Assembly: GCA_039519185.1 (NCBI GenBank)
Contig: CM076849.1
Location: forward strand, 81,329,289-81,393,288
Source of the DNA: Astragalus membranaceus
Lineage: Eukaryota > Streptophyta > Magnoliopsida > Fabales > Fabaceae
Direction of reading: 5' to 3'
DNA: 64,000 nucleotides
A model generated the notes under the pieces. That model made no database searches. It was not told where the DNA came from and saw only the letters and a list, made by a program, of their open reading frames with translations. The position numbers and the translations under genes were made by a program. Positions within the stretch are counted from its first letter, which is position 1; each line of letters begins with the position of its first letter. Positions 23,930-36,026 of this stretch are shown here, piece after piece.

Positions 23930-26420
23930 CGCAGTCCTCGACCAAGACCGGAGTCTCCAACCGGTGCATCCTCAGGAAAGGTGGCATGACGGTGGAAGAA
24001 TACACCGCTAAGTTTGAGAAGTTGTCTCAGTTTTACCAAGTGGTAAAGTAAGCTCCGGATGACGAATGGAGAATGCAGAAGTATAAGACGGGCATAAGTG
24101 CTTTTATGATTTATGGTCTCAGTTCTTATACTGTTACCAATTATGTTGCCTTAGAGCAACCAGCCTATGTCGCCGAGGATGATCTTAAAGAGAATATTAG
24201 AAAGGAAAGAAGGTAGTTGATTTATCAACTCCGAATGTAAAGTCCTAAGATAATTTCATCAAAGGAAAAACAGGTGCAATTCTTCGACTCTTCAAAGGTC
24301 AGAAGATATTCTAACTGTGGAAAGCATCACAGTGGTGATTGTAAGCAAAGATCTAATCGGTACGATTATTGTATTGAAGAGGGTCACTATGGTAAAGAGT
24401 GCCCTGTAAGGAAGAGTTCCAAGGAGTTACAAGCAGCTCTAAGGCAATGACGAGTCAACACTTTGGATGCTCAGACAGTTACAACTGCTGACAGGTTACT
24501 GAGGAGTATGGGATCTCCTTTCAATAACCCCGTCAGTATATTATACAATTCGGGTGCAACCCATTGTTTTACAGCACAATCATGTGAGGATCGGTGGGGA
24601 CTAGCGAATTTCCGCTATCCGAGCCGATAACTATCTTAACTGCTGCTAAGGGTCGTGACCAGACCCAATCCTTGTGTCAAAATGTCTACTTGGCATAGGA
24701 GGCAGAAATTTTGTTGTGAAGTTTATTTGCTTGCCTATGAGGAGTATGGACATCATTCTGGGTATGAATTGAATGACGGCAAATCATGTTGCAATCGACT
24801 GTATTAATCAACTATCAACTTCGCTTCAGAATCAGTTGAATTGTCTAGGACAAATTCTGAAGCGGTTACCTAGTTCACCTTAGACGGTCAATCTTCATTT
24901 CAAGGTGCGGAAGCACATGTTCGTATGTTATCTGCATCCAGTGAAACTAGTATTAGATTTATCATCTGTACAAGTCGTGAATGACTTTCTGGATGTTTTC
25001 ACGATGAAGTTTCCTCTGAACCTCCATAGCGAGAGGTAGAGTTTACTGTAGAATTGGTTCCTGGCACGGGATCAATATCTATTGTTTCTTATCGAATGTT
25101 TCTTTAGAATTAAAGGAAATGGAGTCTCAACTTGAAGAGTCGATGTTAAAGAAATTCATTCGACCGAGTGCTTCTCTAAGGAGTGCTCTGGTGTGATTAG
25201 TCAAAAGGAAAGTTAATAGCATGAGATTGCACATCGGTTATCGACAACTTAACAAAGTGACGATCAAGAATAAATATCCCTTGCCAAGGATAGACGATTT
25301 GATTGAGCAATTTGAGGCGCTGCAGTGTTTTCTAAAAATCGATCTGAGGTCAGGATATCATCAAATAAAAGTTAGAGCCTTAGATATTCCGAAGACAGCC
25401 TTCCGTACTAGTTATGGACATTATGTGTTGGTAGTGATGCCCTTCGGTTTGACTAATGCTCTAGCGGTATTCATGGATTACCTGAACCGAGTTTTCCTCA
25501 ATTACCTAGATCAATTTGTAGTCGTTTTCATTGATGGTATCTCGATGTGCTCGAAGACCATTGAGGAGTATGTCCAACATCTCCGCATTGTTCTGAAAGT
25601 ACTCCGAGAAAATAAGTTGTACTTGAAACCTTCAGAGTGTGATTCTTGGGTGTCAGAGGTAAAGTCTTTGGGACATGTGATTTCCCAAGTCAAGAATTTC
25701 TATGGATCCCAGTAAGGTGGGAGCTGCGTTGAACTGGGAATGACCAACGTCAGTCACAGAAATAAGAAGTTTCTTGGGTCTAGCTGGTTACTATAGGAGG
25801 TTTATTCAAGGTTTTTCACAATTGGTTCTTCCACTTACGCAGTTAACACGTAAGGCCCAACCGTTTACATGGGATGCCGATTGTGAAGAATGTTTTCAAG
25901 AATTGAAAGTTAGGTTGACTTCTGCTCCAACCCTAATTCTTCCAGATCCGTCTTTAGATTCCAAATTTACAGCGATGCTTCTGGGAAGGGTTTAGGATGT
26001 ATTCTCATGCAGAATCAGCAGGTGGTAGCTTATGCGTCCAGGCAGTTGAAGACTCATGAGGAGAATTATCCGACTCATGATTTGGAATTGGCAGCTATTG
26101 TGTATGCACTGAAGATTTGGAGAAATTACCTAAGTGGGTCTCGTTTCGATGTCTTTAGTGATCACAATAGTTTAAAGTATCTGTTTGATCAGAAAGAATT
26201 GAATAACAGACGAAGGAGATGGGTTGAATTTCTGAAGGATTATAAATTCGTGTTGAAGTAGCATTCAAGAGAGGCCAATGTTGTAACTGATGCGCTGAGT
26301 AGGAAATCCATTCACATGGCAGAGTTAATGATGCAAGAAATGGAATTGTTAGAGTCTTTTAAATCTAAGTTGGGGTACATCCATAAGTTTCCACTTTGGT
26401 GGCAAAGTATTAGTTTGTTA
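23930..26420 (+). pseudogene. pol: Degenerate gag-pol of element F without integrase
   Basis: In order: the C-terminal half of gag (MTVEEYTAKFEKLSQFY), zinc knuckle (SNCGKHHSGDC), protease with the active-site DSGA changed to NSGA (near 24549), then reverse transcriptase. The latter has [20 protein letters not shown] and the catalytic motif changed to FIDG (GGT codon at 25536-25538). RNase H follows ([32 protein letters not shown]). Stops TAG at 24214-24216 and TGA at 24448-24450 and 25194-25196 match those in element A. The pol relic ends after RNase H ([11 protein letters not shown]), with no integrase anywhere before the 3' LTR. Confidence 0.87.
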
Positions 26421-27514
26421 ACCTCTCCTCGTGAAGAATAACAAAGAGGTTGTATTACGAGATTCCGTTTGACAGGACAAACGTAAATACGAATATGTAA
26501 GTGAGGTAACTGTTGACTGTTTTTCACATTGCGAATAACCATAAAAGGATTAATTGATGGATCTGCTTGCGAGTGACTGAAATTTCCGAAGTGAAGCTTG
26601 GCATACGGTATGGTAGTTTTGAAAAATCATTTTTGTGAAAACCCGCATGCTAAAGTTAATTTTGGGAACAAATCAAGAGGTTAATAAAATGTGATTGAGG
26701 AAGAAGATCCTAGGAGGATTATTTAGGTTGAGGAGAAGTTTTCAACGCTATGGACTAATTTGGAAAGGAATCCGGTGCGTCGTTGGTAAAAACCTCGTGA
26801 TGAAGTTGCAATAGAGGAATAAGGGTTCTGAGTTCTGTTTGATGGTTGTTTTGAGAACAACTGAGGTGATTTCATTGTTTTCGAAATTACTTGATGTTCC
26901 CGCGGTTTATTTTTACGTCTAAGGTCAAAGCTTTTAGTAAAACCCTCATTCCATCTTTTTGAAAAGTTTTATCTAGAAATCCCAAGGGCGAGTCAGGAAG
27001 TTTCACAGATGACTTTTCCATCACATTTTCAATGTGTATGTGAACTGTTGTGGATTTTAGAAGAATTGTTGAGAACGTGTTTACACCCTTCGAGGAAATC
27101 GTGTTGTTCCTATCCCGATCGAGGATTACCGATATATGGATCTCATTTTCCAACCCATATTCTATCAAGTGTCTCGTTTTAGACCCTTTGATTTAGATCA
27201 ATCAAAGTTGGGGAGTAAACGAGGATAATTGGAATGAAGCTTCGGAAGTGTTTTCAAACGCGGTGCCGAGCCAATGTAGGCGAATGATGAGTTTCTCGTG
27301 TCGATTCGTAATAAGAGAGTTCGAACTATAATCTTAGAAGAGTTCAGGGGTAGTAGTCGAACATACTTAATGATTGACGGGCCAACTTGGGAAGATTTTC
27401 TACACTCATTTCGTTAATTCAAGAATGTTCCAGCAACTTAAGACCTTCCTGAGAATGTCGATTCTCGGTTAGTCGGATGAAAGACTTAACGAAATTTTGA
27501 GGACAAAATTCTTT
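26421..27514 (+). other. Non-coding 3' internal region of element F
   Basis: It is homologous to the matching region of A (19188-20059). No integrase, envelope or other domain is seen on either strand. It ends in the polypurine tract AAGTTGGGGAGAA (to 27528). Confidence 0.6.
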
Positions 27515-27528
27515 GAAGTTGGGGAGAA

Positions 27529-29999
27529 TGTAACATCCTCAAAATAATTAGTAGAATTATTTGGGTGTTAACCCAATTAAACTAACTTAGTACTTGACGG
27601 GTAAATTTGTCGAGTGCTAAAATTATTTATTGGTGGTCATTGGATCGTTAACCGAATAATACGGGTCAAGGAAGTTTTGGAATCGAAATAAGAGATTTGG
27701 ATCAATATGGTAATTGGACCACGTTACCACTTATTTATTAAATAAATATATGTGTATACGTGTGTGTGAGTGAAAGAATAAATAAAAGAATAGAAAGAAA
27801 GAAGAGGGGAGGCGTGAAACAGAGAAAGAAACAGAGGAGAAAAAGAGAGAAAAGGAGAGGGAAAAGAAAGAATAGAAAAGGAAAGGGTGTGGAAGAAGAA
27901 GAGGAAAAAGGGAAGGTTTCGGTTCATCAAAACGACTTCCTTCCAACACGAAAAATGTTCAGCGTTCCTTCCTCTTCGATTTGGTACCAACATCATCATC
28001 ATCAACTCACTCTCTCTCACTTTGCCATTTTCGAATTTAAGAGGAAAATAGAGGTTTTTGTTGTTCAAGCTCAAAGGAAAGCTTTGGATGGTGTTTGGGA
28101 GCAGCTCAAGGTGGATTGCGTAGATATTGAAGTCCGATTTGGGGTTTGTGAAGAATCAAGAGGTTAGGGTGCAAATTGGGGTTTTTGTGAATAGTGGCTT
28201 GAGGTTGAAGAAGAAGATGAATAGTGTTCAGGAAAGATTTCGAGGAATTTGGTATTTCGGTCAAAAAGAGGTTTCGCGAGGAGCGGAAAGATCGGAAGCG
28301 GATTTGGGCGTCGTCGGAGCGTGGAAGTTTATGCAGGGAGCGTTCGTGCGGTTATGTCAGAAAAGCGTTTTCACGGAAAGTCACGGTTTTTCGTGATTTT
28401 CATCACGATAGGTGAGTTTTACTCGCGTTTAGGATTTTATGTTTTGAATTGATTAATTGAAATGAATTTTATGTTGGTTGATTTGATTGATTGCTTGATG
28501 TGATTGTTTCGACTTGAATTGCGTGAAAAATATCGTTTTGGTCGAAAAACTGTTAGATCGACGATTAACGGATTTTGAGGAAATTGATGTTTGAGTGTTA
28601 TGGATTGATATGTTTGATTGATTGATGAATATTATTGGATTTGTTCGTACTATTTTTGTGTTGGGACTGGACTGGAACAGGTACCGGAAGTGATTGGAAT
28701 TGATCGGAACAAAGAAAAACTTAAAACGGAATGAAAACGGAATGCTGTCAAATGCGCACGATCCGTGCGCCCCTGGCGCACGAACCGTGCGTCCCATTCG
28801 GTTTCCATTCCTCAAAAAATGCGTTACAGGGCGCACGACCCGTGCGTATGGGAGCACGGACCGTGCGCTGTGTTCTGTCCAAATTTTCCAAACTTGCCCG
28901 AAACGATCCCGATCGATTCCAATCATCTTCTAATCCTTTCCTAACCCTTTTCCACTGATATTAGGCTTATAATGCCATGATTTTGAGTATAATTAAAAAG
29001 GGGTTTACAAAATGCTTTGAAGTTATAAATTGTTTCCATAAACCGAAATAATAGTACTCGTGTGCGGATATGTTTATTAATAATAAAGCGGACTATGAGT
29101 CCTACGTGGTACGGTATGACTGACGCGATATGATTATTATTTATTGTCTAAACCGGTCTACGATTCACGATATATATATATTATATCGATTATGGGAAAC
29201 GGCCCTATGCGGGTGTTATGTTCAATTATTGGTCTGAATGTAAATGAACTAAATGTTCATATGATTGTAGATATATATATTATATCGAGTTTGGGTGACG
29301 ACCCATGTTGACATACTAGGCGGGGAAGTCATGAACCCTTACCCTAGGCTCTGTGCCATTAGGAAACACTATTGGTAATGGGGTTCGCCGGGATTAGCAA
29401 GTGGATTGCGGTCGGTTTTGTGTCAAAAGTTTGTGCTACGTTCATCGAGATTAGCAAGTGGATTGCGGTCGGTGGTACGTAGAAAGGCCTAGGATATTAG
29501 TTCATCGGGATTAGCAAGTGGATTGCGGTCGGTGTTGTGTCAAACCTTAAAAACGTTTTAAAACTGGACCGCGAGTGTTAGTAGGGGTCTCGGTAGAACT
29601 CACTGAGATTGTATCTCACTGTTTAAATGTTGTTGTTTTACAGAGACACAGGGATAGCGAAAATCCAAGAGGCACGAGTAGGTTGAGCTCGGACTGGTTG
29701 CTGATAGCTTAGCTTTATGCTTAAGTTTGCACTTCCTTTATGTTGTCTATGTATTACAACTCATTGTATTGGTATTATAATTTTATTCCGCTTTCTTGTA
29801 TGATATTGAGCACTATAGTTTCCTGAAGATTATGGTCAGAGAACCTGTTCGGTCTTATTTATATTTAAGACTGTTTTGTTGTTATTCAGCGAGAACTATA
29901 TTGCAGTGTTCAGTATCTATGCAGGAATTTTATATCTCTGATGAATTAGGGATGATACACTTGGGTATTTTTACTCGATAAAAATACCGGGGTGTTACA
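27529..29999 (+). repeat. 3' LTR of element F
   Basis: It is 2,471 bp, nearly identical to 21237-23768. It has three hairpin units (29386-29417, 29443-29474, 29503-29534) instead of four; the 61-bp length difference is about one unit plus spacer. It also has a slightly longer TA run near 29170. The donor-like GT is at 28412-28413, the dyad at 29604-29618 and the acceptor-like AG at 29642-29643. Confidence 0.92.
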
Positions 30000-30004
30000 G
30001 ACTG

Positions 30005-31239
30005 TTTTTATGTTGGGACTGGACTGGAACAGGTATCGGAATTGGTCGGAACGACGAAAAATGCGAAAACGGGATAAAATACAATGCTGTCAAAAGCGCA
30101 CGACCCGTGCGTCCCAGGCGCACGACCCGTGCGTCCCAGGCGCACGGACCGTGCGTGTCATTCTGTTTCTGTTTTCAAAAATGCATTACAGGGCGCACGA
30201 CCCGTGCGCATGGGAGCACGGACCGTGCGCATTGTTCTGTCCAAATTTTCCAAAAGTGTCCGGAACGATCCCAATCGATTCCAATTCTCTTTTAATCCTT
30301 TCCTAACCCTTCTATAATGATATTAGGTTTCTAAAACCATGATTTTGGGTATGTTTCAAAAGGGTTTTATAATATACTTTTGAAGTTGAAATTCTTTCGA
30401 AAAGCCGAACGATAGTACACGTGTGCGGATATGTTTTATTGATAACAAAGCGGACTATGAGTCCTACGTGGTAAAGTATAATTTAAATGAACTAAATGTT
30501 CATATGATTGTAGATATATGTTTAAATATATATCGAGTTGGGTGACGACCCATTGTTCGACATACTAGGCGGGGCAGTCATGCTCCCCCACCCTAGGCTC
30601 CGTGCCAATAGGAGAATGTACTATTGGTTAGGGGGTTCACCGGGATTAGCACTGGATTGCAGTCGGTGTTATGTCATGAGTTTGTTGTACGTACACCGGG
30701 GTTAGCACTTTATTGCAGTCGGTGCTGCACTTTGTTTGTTCACGTTCACCGGGGTTAGCACTTTATTGCAGTCGATGTCGTGTTAATTTAAAAAGGATTA
30801 TTAATTGAACCGAGAGAGTTAGTAGGGGTCTCGGTAGAACTCACTGAGATTGTATCTCACTGTTTAAATGTTGTTGTTTTACAGAGACACAGGGGCAGCG
30901 GAAATCCAAGAGGCACGAGTAGGTTGGGCTCGGGCGACTATTGATGACTTAGCATTTATGCTTAAGTTATTTGTTATTTCCTTTGCTGTCTATGTATCGC
31001 AACACCATGACTTTAATATTATGTTTTCTTCCGCTTTCTTGTATGATGTTGAATACTTTAGTAGCTGACAGTGTATGGTCTGAGTACCGTATGGTCTTGT
31101 TTGTAAATAAGACTGTTTTGTTTTTAATCAGCGAAAAATTCATAGTGGTATTCAGTGTCTGAGCAGGAAATAATATCTCTGATGTATTTTTAATGTGCAC
31201 TTGGGTATTTTTAATAACTAGAAATACCGGGGTGTTACA
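30005..31239 (+). repeat. 3' LTR of element A, second part
   Basis: It continues the LTR broken at 21236 and ends GGTGTTACA at 31239, followed by the AATAA duplication. It keeps a hairpin absent from the 5' LTR (arms CTAGG-GGGG and CCCC-CCTAG, 30565-30596). It carries three GCACGACCCGTGC/GCACGGACCGTGC-type dyads in a row near 30096-30152. Confidence 0.92.
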
Positions 31240-33216
31240 AATAAGGTCGCAGGCGGCGGGCTGCAATGATTAAAGCAAGGGCGATCTTCTCAATTTTCTG
31301 ATATCGACACTCTGGTCCTTGTAGGGCTTTGCTGACGAAATACACCGGACTCTGACCGGAGCCCGTCTCTCTGACCAGAATTGCTCCCAACGCCTCTTTC
31401 AAGATCGCTAGGTATAGGTACAGAGTTTCTCCCTTGTTGGCCCACTTAAACTCTTCTTCCTTTTTAAGCAATTTAAATAGTGGAAGTGATTTGAAAGAAG
31501 AATTTGAAATGAAACTAGATAAAGCGGCGATCATGCCATTGAGTTTTTGAACTTCCTTTTTAGAAGTCGGTGTTCGCATGTCGGTCATAGCCCGACATTT
31601 ATCTGGGTTGGCCTCAATTCCCTGTTCTGTTCTTTTCCAACTCGAACTCCGAAGGTGCATTTTTCTGGATTCAACCTCATGTTATTCTTCCGAATTTCCT
31701 CGAATATTTCTTTAAGATCGGCGACGTGGATATTTTGTTGTTCGCTCTTTGCGATCATGTCGTCGAGATAGACCTCAATGATGCGTCTGATCTGCTTTCG
31801 AAAGACTTTGTTCATCATTCTTTGATAAGTGGCATCTGTGTTCTTCAAGCCGGAGGGCATAACATCGTAACAAAAATTTCCTCTATCGGTCATGAAGGCA
31901 GTTTTCTCTTGATCAGGAGGGAACATCGGAATTTGATTGTAACCGGAATATGCATCCATAAAAAACAATAAACGAAAACCTGAAGCTTTATCGACTAGGC
32001 GATCAATGCTTGAGACAGGGAAAGCGTCCTTAAGATCGGTGTAATCAATGCACATACGCAACTTTCCATTGCTTTTCTTCACAAGTACAGGGTTGGAGAG
32101 CCAAGTTGTATACTTGACTTCCGTTACAAAGTTTGCGTTAATTAAATCTTGCACGGCTTTAGCATCGGTAGCCACTTTTTCTCCACTCTGAGCTCTTTTC
32201 CTCTGGGCGACCCATTTAGCATCAGAGTTGACAGCGAGTTGGTGACAGGCGACCTCCGAAGGGATTTCGGGCATATCCTCAGTAGACCATGCCAAAAGGT
32301 CGGCATGGTCTTTCAGACATTGTGCTAGCTCCGCCTTTTCTTCTTTGGAAAGATCGGCACCGATCTTCACCGTTTTGGACGGGTCATTCCCCAGCTGAAC
32401 TTCGACAAACTTCCCATCACGTTGAGGATGCCTGATTCTTCTTTTCAGTTCTCGGGTTAGATCGTCATCGTTCTCTTCCTCCGAGCTATCTGTATCATAC
32501 CTAGCATCCAGGTCAGTTACGTTTACATCGGCAGCCTTGCCACTTCCTTTCTTTTTCATATTTTTCTGACCTTCCTCAAGGGGATCCCCTTTTTCCTTAG
32601 CCTTTTTGACCACCTTCATGTGTAGGTAAAAACACCTCTCAGCGGATTCCAAGTCGGCGTTGAGGGTGATGATTTTGTTGCTGAGAGAATAGAATTTCAT
32701 CTTCAAGTGGACTGTGGAGGTTACCGCTCCGAGCCTTCCAAGAGTCGGCCTTCCGATTATGCAATTGTAAATAGAGGGACAAGGAAAAACGAGGAATTTG
32801 GTTTTAGCCGTTATAATCAGTGGTTCTTCTCCATAAGTGACCATTGTCTCTAGATAATCAAGTGGCTTGGTTCGGGACCCGTTGAACCCAGAAAGGTTTG
32901 TTCCTCTGTAAGGAGTGAGGTCTTTTTCTGAGATTTCCATTCTTTTGAGGAGGTTAACAAATATGATGTTTGCTGAGCTTCCTTGATCCACCAAGACCCT
33001 TCTTATCTCTAGATTGGCCATTAAGGCTCTGATCAGTAGAGGCACATGCTTGTTAGGCTTCCCATCCAGCAAGTCCTGGTCCCCAAACACCAAAGGAGGT
33101 CGGGTTGGTGAACCTAGAGAAACCGACGTAGAGGCTACACTCAAAACTTCCTTCAACTTTCTCTTTATGGTTTTCCCGGACGCTTCACTAGGAAAACCTC
33201 CCGAGATAACCATCAT
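31240..33216 (-). pseudogene. pol: Ty3/gypsy (Tat-type) pol, N-terminal half: protease, reverse transcriptase, start of RNase H
   Basis: Protease shows VLVDQGSSANIIF, where Tat-type elements have a VDxGSS-type site. It is followed by CIIGRPTLGRL. Reverse transcriptase has LVKKSNGKLRMCIDY, a YSGYNQIPM motif and the catalytic YLDD (VYLDDMIAKS). A frameshift near 31620 separates it from the connection domain and RNase H (VYFVSKALQGPE, LALIIAARRLR). The frame is cut at 31240 by element A and resumes in phase at 4461. Confidence 0.88.
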
Positions 33217-33324
33217 TACTTGTCGACCTTTAGAGGTTCGGAAATCTTGTTCTTCTTCCGAGTTTTCCTTATTGTCTTTGCCCTTCTTTTTAGGGTCGCC
33301 TCTTTCTTCCTTGACCTCGTCTCC

Positions 33325-34862
33325 CTATTGAGAATATTTCTTAACATAATGGCTAAGCTTCCCTCTTTTGATAATGTCTTCAATATCGTCCTTCAAGGCG
33401 TTGCAGTGATTGGTGTCATGACCGCTGCTTCGGTGATACTGACAGTATTTGTTGGAACGCTGTCCCGGCCTATGGTGGAGCGGATTGGGAAACTTAACGT
33501 CCCTAAACTCGGCGTTCATACAATCACTTATAATTTTAGCTCTGGTTTCATTAAGATCGGTATACTCCTGATGACGATTACGGGGCCTGGACTCCCTATC
33601 ATTCCGGGTCTCTCACTCATTCCGATTATCTTTTTCTTTTCGGGGTCTAGACGGTCCGGGCTTAATGATTGCTCGACCTGCGTTGAGTCATTCTTCATGA
33701 TCGATGAAGCATTGAGACCTCTGGAGGAACTCCGCGAGAGTCTTGGGTTCGAAGGTTCCGATGTTGGTCTGGAATAAACTTCCTTCACGGAGTCCGAACC
33801 CCATGAAGTAGAGTCGGAATGAATCGTCCAGGTCTCGGACTTGAGCAGCTCACGATTGAATCTTTCAATGTAATCTCGTAGAGGCTCATTCTCGCCTTGC
33901 CGAATGGCTCCCAAAATTTTCTTATGTTTCGGCTTGCTTTTGGAGTGAGCAAACTGAGCAGAGAAGAGTTTGGCCAGTTGATCCCAGGAAGACATAGTGT
34001 TTGGTTTAAGGGACCTAAACCAATCTGAGGCTACCTTCTCCAAAGTGATGGGGAAAATTCGACACTTCATCTCCTCTGGTACATTCTGATATTGCATTAC
34101 CGTGTCGAAGTAGTCGAGGTGGCAGTCAGGATCGTCTGTCCAGTCATGCAATTTTAAACCTTCGGGGGGGGGGGGGGGGGTTGAGATGCCTCGGCAGAGG
34201 ATAGTGATCGATCTTAGTCGTAAAAGGTCCTTTGCGCTTTGCCGTCGTTCCAACCTTGGGGTTTTTTCCCGACTCCTGGAACGTCGTCTCAGTGAGGAGG
34301 ATGCTAAAGACGAGCTATGATGAGGGGAGCATTCAGGGTAATAGTCTTCATCTTGAGTTCGACTTGGAGGAGTACGAGATCCATATCCCCCTTGTCGGCG
34401 AGGCGAGGAGCGGTGGTGATGCCTTCTTCGTGCGGGAGATCTGTGGCGTATTCGGCCGTGATTCTCGCGTTGGGGTGAAGTCTGATCCGGGATATTCCGA
34501 GCCCGGAATTCCACGATTTCAGCTTCCATCTCCGTGAAACGGTAACTGCGTTGCTGATCAGTCTCGGCCTGCCGATTTAACAAATGGACGAGCTGTTGAA
34601 CAACATCAATCGGTATCGGGACTGTTTGAGGAAGAGGAGGAAGTTTGTTCCGAGCCGAGCTTCCTGGAACCAGAGGCCGTGCCGAGCTTTCGGGAACCAG
34701 AGCCCATGTCGAGCTTTGGGCACGGGATGAATTCGGAACAGTAATAGCCACTCCTTCTAGGGTGACTTGCTGCATGACAGGATGTTGAATGGGTTCTTGG
34801 ACCGATTGAAGGACCGGTCCTTCAATAAAACTTGCGATTCTAGGATGTAACTGGGGAGGCAT
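33325..34862 (-). pseudogene. gag: gag of element H, frameshifted
   Basis: The open frame from 34862 encodes an Arg/Ser/Pro-rich N-terminus, then a retrotransposon gag core (FDTVMQYQNVPEEMKCRIFP; WDQLAKLFSAQFAHSK; LRDYIERFNRELL). Homology leaves the frame after about residue 340 (near 33840). A short C-terminal piece with a zinc-knuckle-like CQYHRSSGHDTNHC sits at 33325-33519. A 17-base G run (34164-34180) encodes a Pro stretch on the minus strand and is a likely site for sequencing or assembly error. Confidence 0.8.
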
Positions 34863-34922
34863 CGCCGATCAAGGAAATGGGAGAGGAACTAGAGTAAAAG
34901 AAACTCCCACTGTGGTCGGCAA

Positions 34923-35269
34923 TGATCTCTACCGTATCTCGGAAGGTATGGACAATCCAGGATAGTTGGTAATCCAGGATAGTTGGTAGTAGTAGGTCTT
35001 GATCAACAATGTTCCGGTCTAATATGGGGGAGGTACCTGCAAAGACACTCCGAAACACAAGTCAGGTAGTGAGTCAAGTACATGTGAGAATATGGTGAAA
35101 AAATGTCTACCTTAAATGCTTGCATTGAATGCTTATTTATAGAGTCAATGTGAGGTTTGAGCTAATTGATCAGAGTCGTCCGATCTAGGGCGTAGATCTG
35201 GGTCGTTGGTTATTGGGTTGCTTTTGATAATGAGCCTCACTATTTATGGATTGGGCCCAATCTGTAACA
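34923..35269 (-). repeat. Probable 5' LTR of element H
   Basis: On the minus strand it starts TGTTACAGATTGGGCCC and ends GAGATCA, about 347 bp. A TATA box CTATAAATAAGC lies at about 35130-35142. It is followed by a diverged primer-binding region (TTGCCGACCACAGTGGGA) resembling the TTGGCGCCGTCTGTGGGA text of Tat-type elements. No matching LTR is present on the left side, so ends are judged from motifs only. Confidence 0.6.
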
Positions 35270-35701
35270 CTTTTTGTACATTTCACTAAATTTGAGAGGC
35301 AGTTGATCTGCAAAAAATGGGAATGTTAAAATGATAGGGTTTTTCTTTTCCCCCTCCCCATTTCTACTCTTTCACCTTTCCATATCACCCGGCCGTTATC
35401 TTGATATCGAGAGGCAAAATTTACCTCTCGGTATCAAGACACTGAATGGTGTCACTAGTACAAAATTTATTTTAAAAAGCACCATATTCTAAATGTGGAT
35501 GTGGATGGGAAGGGAGGGGGAAAAGAATTTCCCATATGACTACTACAAAAATTTGACTTTTGCCCACGAACACAAACTGTCACTAAATGTTAAACATTCA
35601 TAGGTAAAATTAACTTTGACCTTTCCCACGGCCATTTTCTCCATAGAGAAAGAATTTCATCTAACCACGCATATTTGACCGTGTGTAAAGGTTCTAACTA
35701 C
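35270..35701. other. Non-coding spacer with possible CACTA-type ends
   Basis: No gene. CACTAGTACAAAATTT at about 35454 and CTACTACAAAAATTTGAC at about 35539 resemble CACTA-superfamily ends (CACTAnnACAAAA), but no paired opposite end or 3-bp duplication was found. An AGAGGCAAAATTTACCTCT hairpin lies near 35410-35428. Confidence 0.3.
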
Positions 35702-35978
35702 TATTGAGATATGCCTTGTAATTCTATTGCTTGTAATAATAGTAGGTGTAGTTAGTAACCTAGTCGAAATGGGCCAGTCGAATGGGCTAGTCGAAATTAT
35801 GGGCCTGGGCCTGTTTTGTTGTATATATATAGACATTAGTAGTATGTAATATGTACAACCTTTTTGCATAAGAATCAGTGCAGTTTTTACTATTCATTGA
35901 TATTGCCCTAATCATTCCTCTTGTCCCTTAGCGCCGCCACCTCCCTTTCTTGTCCCTTTCACGTGTTTATCCCCAACA
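35702..35978 (+). repeat. 5' LTR of element I
   Basis: It is 277 bp with a TATATATATAG TATA-like motif near 35821-35831. It starts TATTGAG and ends CCCCAACA. The usual copia end is TGTTG..CAACA; both LTRs have A in place of G at position two. The boundary is fixed by the ACTAC duplication. Confidence 0.9.
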
Positions 35979-36026
35979 AACTGGTATCAAGAGCTTGTTA
36001 GATCCTTACAAAATTTATCAAGATCC

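Larger units (their letters stand above)
21237..29999 (+). mobile_element. Element F: non-autonomous Ty3/gypsy of the same family as A
   Basis: It is 8,763 bp with LTRs 21237-23768 and 27529-29999, inserted into the 3' LTR of A. The flanks are GATTG (21232-21236) and GACTG (30000-30004), a 5-bp duplication with one later mutation; A's 5' LTR reads GACTG here. The internal region (3.76 kb) has the same structural gaps and shared stop codons as A: no N-terminal gag, no integrase. Confidence 0.93.
4462..31239 (+). mobile_element. Element A: Ty3/gypsy LTR retrotransposon, non-autonomous, containing elements B and F
   Basis: It starts TGTAACATCC and ends GGTGTTACA, flanked by the duplication AATAA (4457-4461, 31240-31244). 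The 5' LTR is 4462-6813. The internal part is 6814-8928 plus 18734-20072. The 3' LTR is 20073-21236 plus 30005-31239. The internal region without B is only about 3.45 kb. It lacks the N-terminal half of gag and all of integrase, so it could not have moved on its own enzymes. The pol relic resembles the Tekay/Del group of chromoviruses. Confidence 0.92.
31240..35269 (-). mobile_element. Right part of Ty3/gypsy element H (5' LTR, gag, pol 5' half)
   Basis: This is the upstream half of the element split by A. It contains the 5' LTR (34923-35269), gag (33325-34862) and pol as far as RNase H (31240-33216). The continuation is at 2337-4461. Confidence 0.87.

Noticed and set aside
33220..33777. A 185-codon open frame on the plus strand with hydrophobic stretches
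   Set aside because: It lies exactly opposite the gag region of element H, has no family features, and is best explained as the antisense shadow of minus-strand coding.
35454..35560. A complete CACTA element before copia I
   Set aside because: Two end-like words were seen but no inverted partner and no 3-bp duplication.
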